Notes: generated by a model not told the origin, from the letters alone. 64,000 bases of DNA from Endozoicomonas sp. OPT23 (GCF_009653635.1 NZ_PPFD01000007.1:124974-188973); one strand, 5' to 3'. Shown: positions 45,440-54,725, counted from the first letter of the stretch. Made by a program: numbers and translations.

Positions 45440-46738
45440 ATGAAGTTCCCCGGCCGAAGAAAAATCAAACACTACTTCCCTGTTAATGCCGATAATCGTT
45501 TTGACCGCGAGAGTATGACCTTTGGGCATACCAATACCTATGTATGCGGCATTGATCAGAACATAGTTGATATCTACGCTCACGTAGACGACTCGATTCT
45601 GGCAGATTTTGGACTGGCCAAAGCGGCTTCCCAGTTGATGGACAATGAAACAGCCAACCAGCTTTATCATTACCTCTCTTTCCAGAAACTGATCGATAAC
45701 CAGTATGCCGGCGGTACCATCGGCAATACTCTGCACAACTATTCCATTCTGGCGGATGACCGATCTGTTCAGTTCGGTGTCATGAGCCAGAACATCCGTG
45801 TTGGTGATTACTCTTATGGCTACCTGTGCAATACCAGCTCCAAGGTTGACCTAACGCAACTTCAACCTGTAGATGGGCCAATCGGTCGCTGTTACACACT
45901 GATCACCCCGGATGGAGAGCGTACTTTTGGTATCAGCCCAGGCCTGATGAACAATCTGTCACCGGAATATATTTCTGAAGATATCATCAAGGGCAGTTCG
46001 GCACTGGTACTCTGCGCCTATACGCTGGGCGATGAGAGCCTGCCTATTTACCAAGCCACCATCAAGGCAGCCAGTCTGGCGAAAAAGCATGATGTGCCCG
46101 TACTTCTGACTCTGGGTACCTACTCTCTGGTGACAGCCATCAGGGAGCGACTGAGCCAGTTCATCAGTGACTATGTCACCCTTGTGGCAATGAATGAAGA
46201 AGAAGCTCTGGCTTTGACTGAGCAAAGCGACCCACTACTGGCCAGTGAAGCTGCACTTAACCTGACTGATATGGTGCTACTGACCGCAGGCCCTGAAGGT
46301 CTCTATATTTCCGGTTACACCGAGAAAACACTGGCACGAGAAACCGATAACCCACTGGTTTCCGCTGGCATCACCGATTACAACCGTTACGAATTCAGCA
46401 GACCCTTGTTGAAAAAAGACTGCGTTGAGCCATTAAAGGTGTATTCTCATATCAGCCCTTACATGGGTGGACCTGATAAGATCAAGAACACTAATGGTGC
46501 CGGTGATGGTGCTCTGGCAGCCGTATTGCACGATCTGGCAGCCAACCGTTTCCACCGCCAGGTGTTGCCGACGTCCAGCAAGCACAAGAAACCATGGCTG
46601 ACGTACTCTTCCTTTTCACAGGTCTGCAAATACGCAAACCGTGTCAGTTATGAAGTTCTGGCGCAAAGCTCGCCTCGCTTGTCCAGAGCTCTGCCTGAGC
46701 AGGAAGACTCTCTGGAAGAGAGCTACTGGGAACGTTAA
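45440..46738 (+). CDS. gsk: Inosine-guanosine kinase
   Basis: A PfkB-family nucleoside kinase of 432 residues that phosphorylates guanosine and inosine. It begins MKFPGRRKIKHYFPVN, as in the enterobacterial enzyme, and shares QYAGGTIGNTLHNYSILADDRSV, VDGPIGRCYTLI, LVAMNEEEALALT and the ATP/catalytic motif NTNGAGDGALAA with the base Asp. The end (LEESYWER) is also characteristic. Monocistronic with its own terminator. The ribosome site is weak. Confidence 0.95.
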   Translation: MKFPGRRKIKHYFPVNADNRFDRESMTFGHTNTYVCGIDQNIVDIYAHVDDSILADFGLAKAASQLMDNETANQLYHYLSFQKLIDNQYAGGTIGNTLHNYSILADDRSVQFGVMSQNIRVGDYSYGYLCNTSSKVDLTQLQPVDGPIGRCYTLITPDGERTFGISPGLMNNLSPEYISEDIIKGSSALVLCAYTLGDESLPIYQATIKAASLAKKHDVPVLLTLGTYSLVTAIRERLSQFISDYVTLVAMNEEEALALTEQSDPLLASEAALNLTDMVLLTAGPEGLYISGYTEKTLARETDNPLVSAGITDYNRYEFSRPLLKKDCVEPLKVYSHISPYMGGPDKIKNTNGAGDGALAAVLHDLAANRFHRQVLPTSSKHKKPWLTYSSFSQVCKYANRVSYEVLAQSSPRLSRALPEQEDSLEESYWER

Positions 46739-46760
46739 TCCCAGTTAATGGCCCTGAATA

Positions 46761-46787
46761 AAAAGCCGACATAATCCGTCGGCTTTT
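46761..46787 (+). terminator. Terminator after gsk
   Basis: Perfect stem AAAAGCCGAC / GTCGGCTTTT with a seven-base loop and a following T tract, 22 bases after the stop. Confidence 0.9.
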
Positions 46788-46871
46788 TTCTGATTTAAAT
46801 ATACTGAACATCAACAACAATATTCCGGAACACTATTTCATAATAATATCCGGCACATGGACACCTGAACG

Positions 46872-48119
46872 ATGCTACATGCCTTTCTAATCTCACTGGC
46901 CATTCTGGCTTTGCTGAGCATTGTCTTTGAGGAAGTGACTCACCTCAACAAGGCCAAAACCACTCTGTTTTTTGGCTGTATCGCCTGGATCACCCTGTTT
47001 ATTGCCGCGGATACACCTTCAGCAGAGAAGCTCGTTGAGCACAACCTGAATGAAAACCTGCTGGAAATTGCCACACTCTGGTTGTTTCTGATGTCGACTA
47101 TGACCTTTGTGGCCTACCTGAATGCCAAAGGCATGATCCAGATTCTGGTACAGAAACTGTTTCCGCAAAGAGTGTCCGTAAGGATGCTGATGATTCAGGT
47201 GGCTCTTTTCTCACTGATTCTTTCTGCGATCTGCGATAACGTCACCGCAACACTTGTTTCGTTAGGGCTGCTGACAACCTTTGAGCTGAATAAGCGAATG
47301 CGCCGACGTATGGCGGTACTGATTATCTTTGCCGTAAACTCTGGCGGTGTCGCCCTGATTACCGGTGATGTCACCACACTGATGATATTCCTCAGTGGTC
47401 ACCTGAAGATATCCGAACTGCTGATTCTGTTTTTGCCTGCGGCCATCAGTGTCATGCTGCTGGCAGTACTCTTCTCAAGGGGAGCCAAAGGTGAAGTCAG
47501 TACAACACCGGTGCAACGACAGGTTCAGACTGTCGACCTGATTATCGCCGGCATATTTTTCACCACCATTATCATGACCATGGTCATGAATATCTTCTTC
47601 AGCATTCCACCGGTACTGACCTTCCTGACGGGCTTGTCGGTTATGTTCCTTGTCGGTCACTGGTTCCGCAGTAACAAGGAAGAACTGAGAACCCTGGAAT
47701 ACATTCGCCAGGTAGAATTTGATACCTTACTGTTCTTCCTGGGAATTCTGCTGTTGGTTGGCATGCTGAAAGAGATTGGCACTCTGGACCTGCTGACCAG
47801 TGTTTACACCAGTTACAACCCGAATGTATCCAACTTCTTTGCCGGCGCTGGCTCTGCATTGCTGGATAATGTGCCATTAACCGCTGCTCTACTGAAAGCG
47901 AACCCGGCACTGACCACACCAGAGTGGCTGGGTCTGACCTATGCCGTAGGCGTTGGTGGTTCATTACTGGTGGTTGGATCTGCGGCTGGCATTATAGCCA
48001 TGAGTAAAGTTAAGGAACTGACCTTTGTGAGCTATCTGAAGTATGTGCCCATGCTGACCATCAGTTACGCTTTTGGTTACGCTATCACGCTGCTTCTGGC
48101 TCACCAGATTTACGGCTGA
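46872..48119 (+). CDS. nhaD: NhaD-type sodium/proton antiporter
   Basis: A 415-residue ion transporter of the IT superfamily with about 12 helices. NhaD marks include ESI-like FEEVTHLNKAKTTLFFG at the start, AICDNVTATLVSL with a conserved Asp, NSGGVALITGDVTTLMIF, and the second-half segment AGSALLDNVPLTAAL. NhaD exchanges sodium or lithium for protons and is frequent in marine and halophilic bacteria. Single gene; the downstream hairpin is shared with recR. Confidence 0.92.
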   Translation: MLHAFLISLAILALLSIVFEEVTHLNKAKTTLFFGCIAWITLFIAADTPSAEKLVEHNLNENLLEIATLWLFLMSTMTFVAYLNAKGMIQILVQKLFPQRVSVRMLMIQVALFSLILSAICDNVTATLVSLGLLTTFELNKRMRRRMAVLIIFAVNSGGVALITGDVTTLMIFLSGHLKISELLILFLPAAISVMLLAVLFSRGAKGEVSTTPVQRQVQTVDLIIAGIFFTTIIMTMVMNIFFSIPPVLTFLTGLSVMFLVGHWFRSNKEELRTLEYIRQVEFDTLLFFLGILLLVGMLKEIGTLDLLTSVYTSYNPNVSNFFAGAGSALLDNVPLTAALLKANPALTTPEWLGLTYAVGVGGSLLVVGSAAGIIAMSKVKELTFVSYLKYVPMLTISYAFGYAITLLLAHQIYG

Positions 48120-48143
48120 TATCTGATAAAAAACAACCAAAAA

Positions 48144-48168
48144 AAAGGGCGCCAATTGAGCGCCCTTT
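48144..48168. terminator. Bidirectional terminator between nhaD and recR
   Basis: Stem AAAGGGCGC / GCGCCCTTT with a seven-base loop between convergent genes. The minus strand runs into TTTTTTTT, ending the dnaX-ybaB-recR unit; the plus-strand T tract is shorter. Confidence 0.85.
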
Positions 48169-48203
48169 CTAATTCACTGAAACATTCACTTTTACAGGGT
48201 CAG

Positions 48204-48803
48204 CTAGAGTTCGAGCTTTCTTCTACCTGCCAAAGCATGCGCCAGCGTACCACCATCGACGTATTCCAGTTCACCACCCAAAGGTACACCGTGAGCAATT
48301 CGACTGGCATCAACGCCCAGCTCTTTCAGCTCTTCGGCAATATAATGAGCCGTCGCTTCGCCTTCCACTGTCGGGTTGGTCGCCAGAATCACTTCCTTGA
48401 CCTGATACTCTGATACTCGAGCCATCAGCTCATTGATACCGATATCATCCGGACCTATGCCATCAATAGGCGACAAATGTCCCATCAATACAAAGTAACG
48501 ACCAGAAAACCCTCCAGCCTGCTCCAAAGCTACGACATCAGAAGGTGTTTCAACCACACAGAGAGTGGTTTTATCTCGCCCGGCATGACTACAGATCTGA
48601 CACAACTCGGTTTCACACAGGGTTCGGCACTGTTTGCAACGGCCAACACCTTCAACAGCAGCAGACAGGGCTTTAGCCATTCGACTGGCTCCTTCCCGGT
48701 CATGCTCCAGCAAGTGCAAAGCCATACGCTGCGATGATCTCGGCCCAACGCCGGGCAAACATCGCAACGCATCCATCAATTCCGTGATTAAAGGACTGAA
48801 CAT
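48204..48803 (-). CDS. recR: Recombination protein RecR
   Basis: A 199-residue recombination mediator that works with RecO/RecF to load RecA on gaps. Parts in order: helix-hairpin-helix ([20 protein letters not shown]), a four-Cys zinc motif (CKQCRTLC...CQIC), a Toprim domain ([17 protein letters not shown], then [13 protein letters not shown]) and the C-terminal segment ([22 protein letters not shown]-like). Third gene of dnaX-ybaB-recR on the minus strand, the widespread gammaproteobacterial order. Confidence 0.96.
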   Translation of the reverse strand: MFSPLITELMDALRCLPGVGPRSSQRMALHLLEHDREGASRMAKALSAAVEGVGRCKQCRTLCETELCQICSHAGRDKTTLCVVETPSDVVALEQAGGFSGRYFVLMGHLSPIDGIGPDDIGINELMARVSEYQVKEVILATNPTVEGEATAHYIAEELKELGVDASRIAHGVPLGGELEYVDGGTLAHALAGRRKLEL

Positions 48804-48912
48804 AAGTCTCCAGTAGGTTTCCGGACACGTTCAGTCGAATACTTAATCAGCTATTAGCCCAACCTGAGTGAGCTAATAACTGTAAATTCGTGTCCAGCAG
48901 ATAGCAAATGGC

Positions 48913-49245
48913 TCAGAATGGCATTTTAAAACCAGGAGGCAGTGGCATACCGGAAGTCAGGTCGCCCATCTTGTCCTTGCTGTTTTCTTCAACCTTACGA
49001 ACTGCGTCGTTCACTGCGGCTGCCAGCAGATCTTCCAGCATTTCCTTATCTTCTTCCATCAGGCTGCTGTCGATATCAACACGCTTAACGTCATGGCGAC
49101 CGGTCATGGTGATTTTCACCAGGCCTGCACCGGATTCACCGGTCACTTCGGCATTGGCCAGCTCTTCCTGCATTTTCTGCATGTCTTCTTGCATTTTCTG
49201 GGCCTGTTTCATCAGGTTGCCCATACCGCCTTTACCACCAAACAT
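48913..49245 (-). CDS. YbaB/EbfC nucleoid-associated protein
   Basis: A 110-residue DNA-binding protein with an N-terminal Met/Gly-rich lead ([19 protein letters not shown]), a helix, then the conserved [22 protein letters not shown] and a C-terminal helix. It forms dimers that bind DNA and is usually encoded between dnaX and recR, as here. Exact physiological role is unresolved for the family. Confidence 0.95.
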   Translation of the reverse strand: MFGGKGGMGNLMKQAQKMQEDMQKMQEELANAEVTGESGAGLVKITMTGRHDVKRVDIDSSLMEEDKEMLEDLLAAAVNDAVRKVEENSKDKMGDLTSGMPLPPGFKMPF

Positions 49246-49318
49246 AACAACTCCTTTAGGTTCTCAAGGTGACAGTGCTACTTAATAACGCTACTTACAA
49301 TAACAATATCTGGTAGCG

Positions 49319-51481
49319 TTATTTGATTACATTTCCAATGGGTCGGATGCTGTCTTCCAGCACGACACCGGAAAATCGCTCTACCAGCGACTGAACATGA
49401 CTGTCGTTAAAAATACTGTATCTGGCTTGCTGCAGCCGTTCACCGATCTTGCGTTCACGCCAGGCGGCCGGTGTTTCGCCTGCAACCACACCCACCTCAA
49501 CAGAGAGGCGCAGTGGTTGCTGAAAATAATCGGACAGGGCTTTTTCAGCCCGCTCTCTATGAGTATCGTTGTAAAGTGTACTGCGCTGGCCATCCAGTCG
49601 CAGACTGATTCTACCGGATGAGTGCGACAGATATTCACAGTGAGAAGCAATGGTTCGGGTTACGCCTGCCAGAGGCAGACTTCTGAAAACCGGTATCCAG
49701 CTGGTCGAATCCAGATCAGCCAGAGAAACCTTCTCACTCTCTATGACTGGCTCTGGCTCTTCTACAACCTCCACTGAAGGGGCATCAGCAAAAACTCTAT
49801 TGCTGTTTTCCTGCTGCGCCCTGGCGGCATAGGTTTCGTAGGTTGAAGTCAGTGGCTGTGCCTGTTCTGGCTGCTCAGGTTCAGACGCATCAGCGTAGGA
49901 ATCCTGGTAGGCATCGACCGGAGGCAGCTCATGGATATTAGCCTGAGACTCCACCACTACAGGCTGATTCTCAATACTGCCAACCGCTTCAGGTGCTGGT
50001 TCTGTTGTTGCTATCGGAGCTGGTGACGGCGAAAAATCTTCAGGCAGAGGGTTTTCATGCCTTGGTGTTACCGCTGAAGCCGCTGATTGATTATGAGTCT
50101 CGCCATACGTTACAGGCTGTTCAGCAACGGTTGATGATGAAACCATTCCTACAGGTTCAACCGTCTCCTGCTCTGATTTCTGCGCAGAAACCGCACTCTG
50201 AAAAGAAGAAACTGGCTGTTGCTGAGGGCCCTCCTGAGAAGGCTCTTGTGAAGAGAGATGCGTCTGTGCAACCGATACTTCACGAGTTATCTGGCCAATC
50301 GCAGGCTCTGGTTCACTGTCTGAAGAAGGAACAGGATCAGCAGCAATCGCCGCAGGTTCACTTTGTTCTCTTCTGACAGCACCCTGAATCAGCACCGGCT
50401 CAGGACGAAAGGCCAGCATTCTCAGCAGTGCCATTTCAAAGCCACCGCGAGGATCAGGCGCCAGAGGTAAATCACGCTTGCCCACCAGACCCACCTGATA
50501 ATAAAGCTGTACGTCTTCAGCCATCATGCCGGAAGCCAGCTGCAACACCTGTTCACGATCACCCTGACTGTTATCCACCGCATCAGGTACCGCCTGAGCA
50601 ATGGCAATCCGGTGCAACATGGCCAGCATATCGTCCAGCACGGCTGCATAATCCGGCGCATGTTCTGCCAGCTCCGCAACAGCCGCCAGCACATCAGTCG
50701 CTTGCCCTGCCGCCAGAGCGGTGATCATTTTCATCACCTGTCCCTGGTCGATCGTGCCGAGCATGACACTCACTTCCAGCTCATTCACCCGACCGTTACC
50801 AAAAGCGATGGCCTGATCGGTCAGACTGAGTGCATCACGCATACTGCCATCAGCAGCACGGGCCAACTGCCAGAGCGCCTGAGATTCAAAGCCAATGGTT
50901 TCTTGACCGAGAACGTTTTCCAGATGGCCAACAATGCGCTCTGGCGTCATATTCTTCAGACCAAACTGCAGACAGCGAGAAAGAATAGTAACCGGCAGTT
51001 TCTGAGGATCCGTAGTGGCCAGCAGGAACTTCACATGGGGAGGCGGCTCTTCCAGTGTTTTCAGCAGAGCATTAAAACTGTGGGCCGACAGCATGTGCAC
51101 CTCGTCAATCAGGTACACCTTGAAGCGGCCTCGCGTGGGCGCGTACTGAACGTTATCCAGCAGTTCCCGGGTGTCTTCCACCTTGGTTCGGGAAGCCGCA
51201 TCCACTTCAATCAGGTCAACAAAACGACCGTCATTGATTTCATGACAGGCTGCACATTCACCACAAGGGGTCGAGCTGACACCTTGCTCACAGTTCAGGC
51301 ACTTGGCAAGAATTCGGGCAATGGTTGTTTTACCGACACCTCGTGTCCCGGTAAACAGATAAGCGTGATGGAGGCGATCCTGATCAAGGGCATTGACCAG
51401 TGCCTGTAGGACGTGTGTCTGGCCCACCAGCTCTTTAAAAGAGCGTGGTCGCCACTTGCGCGCAAGAACCTGATAGCTCAT
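49319..51481 (-). CDS. dnaX: DNA polymerase III subunit tau/gamma
   Basis: A 720-residue clamp-loader ATPase. Visible parts: RKWRPRSFKELVGQTHVL, Walker A GTRGVGKTT, four zinc Cys (CLNCEQG...CGECAAC), Walker B region LIDEVHML, sensor/SRC motif (SRCLQFGL), and RAADGSMRDALSLTDQ. A long Pro/Gln/Glu-rich linker (about residues 395-590) separates the gamma part from the tau C-terminal domain. I saw no A-rich slippery heptamer in the linker, so a shorter gamma by frameshift is not evident. Heads dnaX-ybaB-recR. Confidence 0.96.
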   Translation of the reverse strand: MSYQVLARKWRPRSFKELVGQTHVLQALVNALDQDRLHHAYLFTGTRGVGKTTIARILAKCLNCEQGVSSTPCGECAACHEINDGRFVDLIEVDAASRTKVEDTRELLDNVQYAPTRGRFKVYLIDEVHMLSAHSFNALLKTLEEPPPHVKFLLATTDPQKLPVTILSRCLQFGLKNMTPERIVGHLENVLGQETIGFESQALWQLARAADGSMRDALSLTDQAIAFGNGRVNELEVSVMLGTIDQGQVMKMITALAAGQATDVLAAVAELAEHAPDYAAVLDDMLAMLHRIAIAQAVPDAVDNSQGDREQVLQLASGMMAEDVQLYYQVGLVGKRDLPLAPDPRGGFEMALLRMLAFRPEPVLIQGAVRREQSEPAAIAADPVPSSDSEPEPAIGQITREVSVAQTHLSSQEPSQEGPQQQPVSSFQSAVSAQKSEQETVEPVGMVSSSTVAEQPVTYGETHNQSAASAVTPRHENPLPEDFSPSPAPIATTEPAPEAVGSIENQPVVVESQANIHELPPVDAYQDSYADASEPEQPEQAQPLTSTYETYAARAQQENSNRVFADAPSVEVVEEPEPVIESEKVSLADLDSTSWIPVFRSLPLAGVTRTIASHCEYLSHSSGRISLRLDGQRSTLYNDTHRERAEKALSDYFQQPLRLSVEVGVVAGETPAAWRERKIGERLQQARYSIFNDSHVQSLVERFSGVVLEDSIRPIGNVIK

Positions 51482-51630
51482 TGAAAAGCGTTAACACCAG
51501 TAGAATGAAGAAAGCTCTATGCTAACCAAGAAGAATGAAGATTGCACGATTCGCTACACAATAATAAGAAGCAGTGCATAGAGATAGTTCGAGGAAAGAT
51601 TAGTCAACAATTTGATTTTAAGCATTTGGC

Positions 51631-51646
51631 TGACTTGATCAAGTCA
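51631..51646. promoter_or_regulatory. 16-base palindrome upstream of dnaX
   Basis: Perfect palindrome TGACTTGATCAAGTCA between the 4.5S RNA gene and dnaX, 150 bases upstream of the dnaX start. Outer arms AAGCAT/ATGCTT pair imperfectly around it, so it could be an operator or the base of an RNA hairpin at the SRP RNA's 3' end. Confidence 0.45.
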
Positions 51647-51662
51647 TGCTTTAAGTGATGGA

Positions 51663-51774
51663 GGCAAACCCTGCCAGCCACACCCCGGCACATGTTCATC
51701 CTGCTACCGTTGCTCCCTTCCGGGCCTGGCGGAGTTCACAGGTGAACATTGCGAGGGGACCGACAGGGCCCACC
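51663..51774 (-). ncRNA. ffs: 4.5S signal recognition particle RNA
   Basis: The minus strand gives a 112-nt hairpin RNA with the conserved SRP core: AGGCCCGGAAGGGAGCA around the GGAA tetraloop, the asymmetric loop, and TGTGCCGGGGTGTGGCTGGCAG on the 3' side. The terminal stem pairs GGTGGGCCCTGTCGG with CTGGCAGGGTTTGCC using G-U pairs. It binds Ffh and targets nascent membrane proteins. It is next to dnaX, as in pseudomonads. End coordinates are estimated from the fold. Confidence 0.93.
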
Positions 51775-51804
51775 ACAAACAGACGTCTCGTCTGGATGCA
51801 GCGC

Positions 51805-51833
51805 ATTCTCCATAAAACCGGGGGGGGCGTCAA
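51805..51833 (-). promoter_or_regulatory. Promoter of the 4.5S RNA gene
   Basis: On the minus strand TTGACG (51828-51833) and GAGAAT (51805-51810) are spaced by 17 bases, including a run of eight C residues. A start near 51798 would leave a leader of about 24 bases before the mature RNA, the leader length removed by RNase P in the enterobacterial precursor. Confidence 0.65.
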
Positions 51834-51933
51834 CCATCAGCTTTAATAAATTGTTTTTCCTGCAGTTATTGGCATAACAGAAGCTCAGGTGACGCTATGG
51901 AAAAACAACCAGCACGCCTTTCGGAGCAATGGC

Positions 51934-52644
51934 TCAAACCATATATTTCTGACGCATCTCTTTATCTTCCTGCTCCAGACCTTTGAGATAGCGAATGTCA
52001 TCCAGAATTCCCACATAACCGCGGTGAGTGCAGGCAATCTCTTCGACAACCCTCTCTTCGATAATGCGATATTTTTCCTGTTCATAAAGCGTCCAGACTG
52101 CACGACCACTTTCAAATAATGTATCCGGTGTGTATTTGGACAGAATGGTATTTTTAGCTTTCGGATAAAGAAGACGATTGCTGTTGTTGAACATGGCCAC
52201 AGCCAGCTGAGACAGATCCAGAGAACGAAACTGGTTCTGAAATACGAAAGCCTTTGGATTATCAAGCAGTCCATAGCGCCTGAACAGATCCAGCAACACC
52301 GGCAAATCCGAGTGAGTTATGCCAATACCACACAATAATGGCGACACCCGACGGTTACCATTCCTGCTGCCCTGCTCTGCGATATTACTCAAATAATAGA
52401 AGACTGCTTCAACCAGCTCAGCCTCGGAAGGGTAATTCCATAACCAGAAGGCATCCATTTTGCCACTGTAGTTATCTATTCCGTCATGGAGATCCTGGCT
52501 GGCAGAGGCTGCCATAAAACAGCCACCCAGAAACCGGCATTCTGAATCCCAGGGATTGTATGCCAGCCCCTGCTTTTTCCGGCTCTGCTCAGGCACATAA
52601 TATTCAAGATCAAAAAATACGACATTCGTCTGCGGTTGGGACAA
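51934..52644 (-). CDS. Predicted 3'-5' exonuclease-like (DEDD/RNase H fold) protein
   Basis: A 236-residue protein. I use the TTG at 52644 because GAGG lies five bases upstream; an earlier TTG at 52662 would add six residues. The arrangement resembles DnaQ-like exonucleases: VVFFDLEYY carries the DxE of motif I, ITHSDLPVLLDLFRRYGL resembles motif II, FRSLDLSQL follows, and a segment near the C terminus (VWTLYEQEKYRIIEERVVEEIACTHRGY) aligns with motif III but has Glu where Asp is usual. Activity is therefore uncertain. Two genes of NAD salvage lie just upstream on the same strand. Confidence 0.5.
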   Translation of the reverse strand: MSQPQTNVVFFDLEYYVPEQSRKKQGLAYNPWDSECRFLGGCFMAASASQDLHDGIDNYSGKMDAFWLWNYPSEAELVEAVFYYLSNIAEQGSRNGNRRVSPLLCGIGITHSDLPVLLDLFRRYGLLDNPKAFVFQNQFRSLDLSQLAVAMFNNSNRLLYPKAKNTILSKYTPDTLFESGRAVWTLYEQEKYRIIEERVVEEIACTHRGYVGILDDIRYLKGLEQEDKEMRQKYMV

Positions 52645-52707
52645 CTTAACCTCTTTGAACAACTCGGAGTGGGGGTGATAGTGGCAATAGAACAGTGAAA
52701 ATGTACT

Positions 52708-53874
52708 TCAACCAAACAATTTTCTAAGTGTCTGAACATAACGCTCATCCTGACACATAACTTTATCAGGATTGTCCGACAGTTTAGCCACCGGTTTATC
52801 ATTCACCTCAACCAGTTTCAAAACAATGTTGGGAGCAGGAAACCCCATATCGTTAGTCAGGTATGTGCCAATGCCAAAACTGGTCTGCGCCCGACCAGAG
52901 AAGTGCTGATGAATCTGTAGTGCGCGCTTAAAGTCGAGTTTGTCGCTGAATACAAACTGCTTATGTGAAGCATCGATTCCCAGCTGCTGATAATGCATCA
53001 GTGCTTGTTCACCCCACTCAATGGGATCACCAGAGTCATGCCGGATACCTACGTAGGCTTCAGCCAGCGTTGTATCAAAGTCCCTTAGAAACGCTTTCAT
53101 ACTGATAGTGTCTGTCAGTGCAACACCCAACTGACCGGCATACTCTTTTAGCCAGACCGTCAGAGCATCCTTTTGACTGCTGTGAAGCTGATCAGAAAGT
53201 GCCTGATGGGCCTGCAGCCATTCATGCGCCATGGTACCGACCGGAGTCAATCCGGTTTTCATCGCCACACTGAGATTACTGGTTCCGACAAAATACTCAG
53301 GTATCTGCAGCTGAAGCGTTTCAACAACGGTTTGCTGCCACTCTCTGGAGAAACGACGACGGGTACCAAAATCCACCAGCCTGAAGCCCTCACCATCAGC
53401 AGCCAGATTCGCCTTGAGAAAATCTATTTTTGACTGCAAACGCGCCATGCCAACCGTTTCACTCTCTTGTTCAGACTGCGAGCGACACTGTGACTCACTG
53501 ACAATGGCCAGCAGGAAGATTTCAAAATGAGTAATTTCAGCCCAGTTACCCGTTACTTCTATGGCAAGCTCACCGTTTTGTTCCCGTACTGAAACAGATT
53601 CCGGTTTCAATCGAAAGTCAGACAGCCAGTCGACAAACTTCTGCTCTATATAGGGCAGTGAAGCCAGCCAGTTAAGTTCATCTTCAGAAAGACGAAGCTC
53701 GCCCAGCCACTCAATCTGTTCCTGCAGCTCTTCAACAGCAATATCCAGCTGCCCGGAACGGCAGCGAAATGCCATACGGGCTTGAGCCGTCGGGTACCTG
53801 AGAACCATTAGCTGCTGCATGGTGTATTTGTAGAGATCGGTATCCAACAGACTGGTTATGATGGGATTAGACAT
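52708..53874 (-). CDS. pncB: Nicotinate phosphoribosyltransferase
   Basis: A 388-residue enzyme making nicotinate mononucleotide from nicotinate, PRPP and ATP. I use the ATG at 53874; a TTG at 53880 would overlap the pncA stop. Family marks: ITSLLDTDLYKYTMQQ at the start, VDFGTRRRFS, GTSNLSVAM, the MAHEWLQAHQAL segment holding the conserved His, and IRHDSGDP. Second gene of pncA-pncB and translationally linked to it. Length normal. Confidence 0.95.
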   Translation of the reverse strand: MSNPIITSLLDTDLYKYTMQQLMVLRYPTAQARMAFRCRSGQLDIAVEELQEQIEWLGELRLSEDELNWLASLPYIEQKFVDWLSDFRLKPESVSVREQNGELAIEVTGNWAEITHFEIFLLAIVSESQCRSQSEQESETVGMARLQSKIDFLKANLAADGEGFRLVDFGTRRRFSREWQQTVVETLQLQIPEYFVGTSNLSVAMKTGLTPVGTMAHEWLQAHQALSDQLHSSQKDALTVWLKEYAGQLGVALTDTISMKAFLRDFDTTLAEAYVGIRHDSGDPIEWGEQALMHYQQLGIDASHKQFVFSDKLDFKRALQIHQHFSGRAQTSFGIGTYLTNDMGFPAPNIVLKLVEVNDKPVAKLSDNPDKVMCQDERYVQTLRKLFG

Positions 53875-53876
53875 AC

Positions 53877-54587
53877 TCAATGAGAAACTACCTTCTTATG
53901 ACTGTCTGGTAAATCAACGACACTGACCAGCTCATCATAGTCGTTAACCATAATTGCGCCTGCCTCCGCCATCCCGGTAATGGCCTGCTTACCGGTAGAC
54001 GATTGCAAACTTCGAGTTGCTGACAAGTTAACAACAACTCTAAAGCCTGCTGCCAATAACTGAAGAACCGTGAGTTTGACGCAATAATCGAGAGCCAGTC
54101 CGCCGACCAGTACTGTTTTGATATTCTGACAGCGCAGAAATTCTATGACACCCGTCGAACGTTTTTCTGCATGATCGTGATAACAGGCACCGTATGGATG
54201 CAAGTCAGGTTCAACGCCCTTCCAGACAAAAAAATCATAATCGGTGACTGCTGGTAATCCATCCAACAACTGAAAACCGAAGGTGCCTGGAATAGCATGA
54301 GCATTCCAGTGCAAGTCGGAATTTTCATAACCATTAACGGGAGAGAGCTGAGGTTTTTCTTCTGAAGCTACCCAGACAGCGGTTTCCGGATGAGCATCTT
54401 TGGACCCTACCCGGAAGTCAGCCAATTCAGCCTGTCGGTTTAACGCTTCAACAATGCGGTGACCATCAGGCACCGGCAACTCTTCCGGACAGAGTGGCGT
54501 AAAACAATTCTGGGCATCTACATCAAATGCTGCCAGCTTCTGTGGAGACTCTTCCGAGGGCTTGCCGGATAAATGAGTTATGACCAT
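53877..54587 (-). CDS. pncA: Nicotinamidase
   Basis: A 236-residue amidohydrolase turning nicotinamide into nicotinate. I start at ATG 54587 since GGAGG lies four bases upstream; extra in-frame codons to 54626 would run through the operator. The catalytic set of the isochorismatase fold is visible: Asp in FDVDAQNCF, Lys in VWKGVE and Cys in LALDYCVKLT; metal ligands are probably in DLHWNAHAI. First gene of pncA-pncB, downstream of a symmetric double operator likely bound by the divergent regulator. Confidence 0.93.
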   Translation of the reverse strand: MVITHLSGKPSEESPQKLAAFDVDAQNCFTPLCPEELPVPDGHRIVEALNRQAELADFRVGSKDAHPETAVWVASEEKPQLSPVNGYENSDLHWNAHAIPGTFGFQLLDGLPAVTDYDFFVWKGVEPDLHPYGACYHDHAEKRSTGVIEFLRCQNIKTVLVGGLALDYCVKLTVLQLLAAGFRVVVNLSATRSLQSSTGKQAITGMAEAGAIMVNDYDELVSVVDLPDSHKKVVSH

Positions 54588-54603
54588 GTCTACCTCCATG
54601 ACA

Positions 54604-54644
54604 TAATGAACTATATTCACTAACATAATGAATATAGTTCATTA
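54604..54644. promoter_or_regulatory. Double operator between pncAB and nrtR
   Basis: A perfect 16-base inverted repeat, TAATGAACTATATTCA (54604-54619) and TGAATATAGTTCATTA (54629-54644), separated by nine bases. Each arm is itself a near-palindrome, TGAA-CTATA-TTCA, so the site reads as two 13-base operators with centres 22 bases apart (two helical turns). It lies just upstream of pncA and about 80 bases before nrtR. Confidence 0.75.
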
Positions 54645-54725
54645 AGATGCCGATCAACAAGCTTTTCTCTAATGACAGGCATTGTTGTGTACACTGGGCA
54701 TTAACAAATTTTACGGAGGTTGCTG

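Noticed and set aside
49319-51481. Programmed frameshift for a short gamma subunit in dnaX
   Set aside because: No A-rich slippery heptamer was seen by eye in the linker; the only A run (GAAAAAGC) lies too far downstream.
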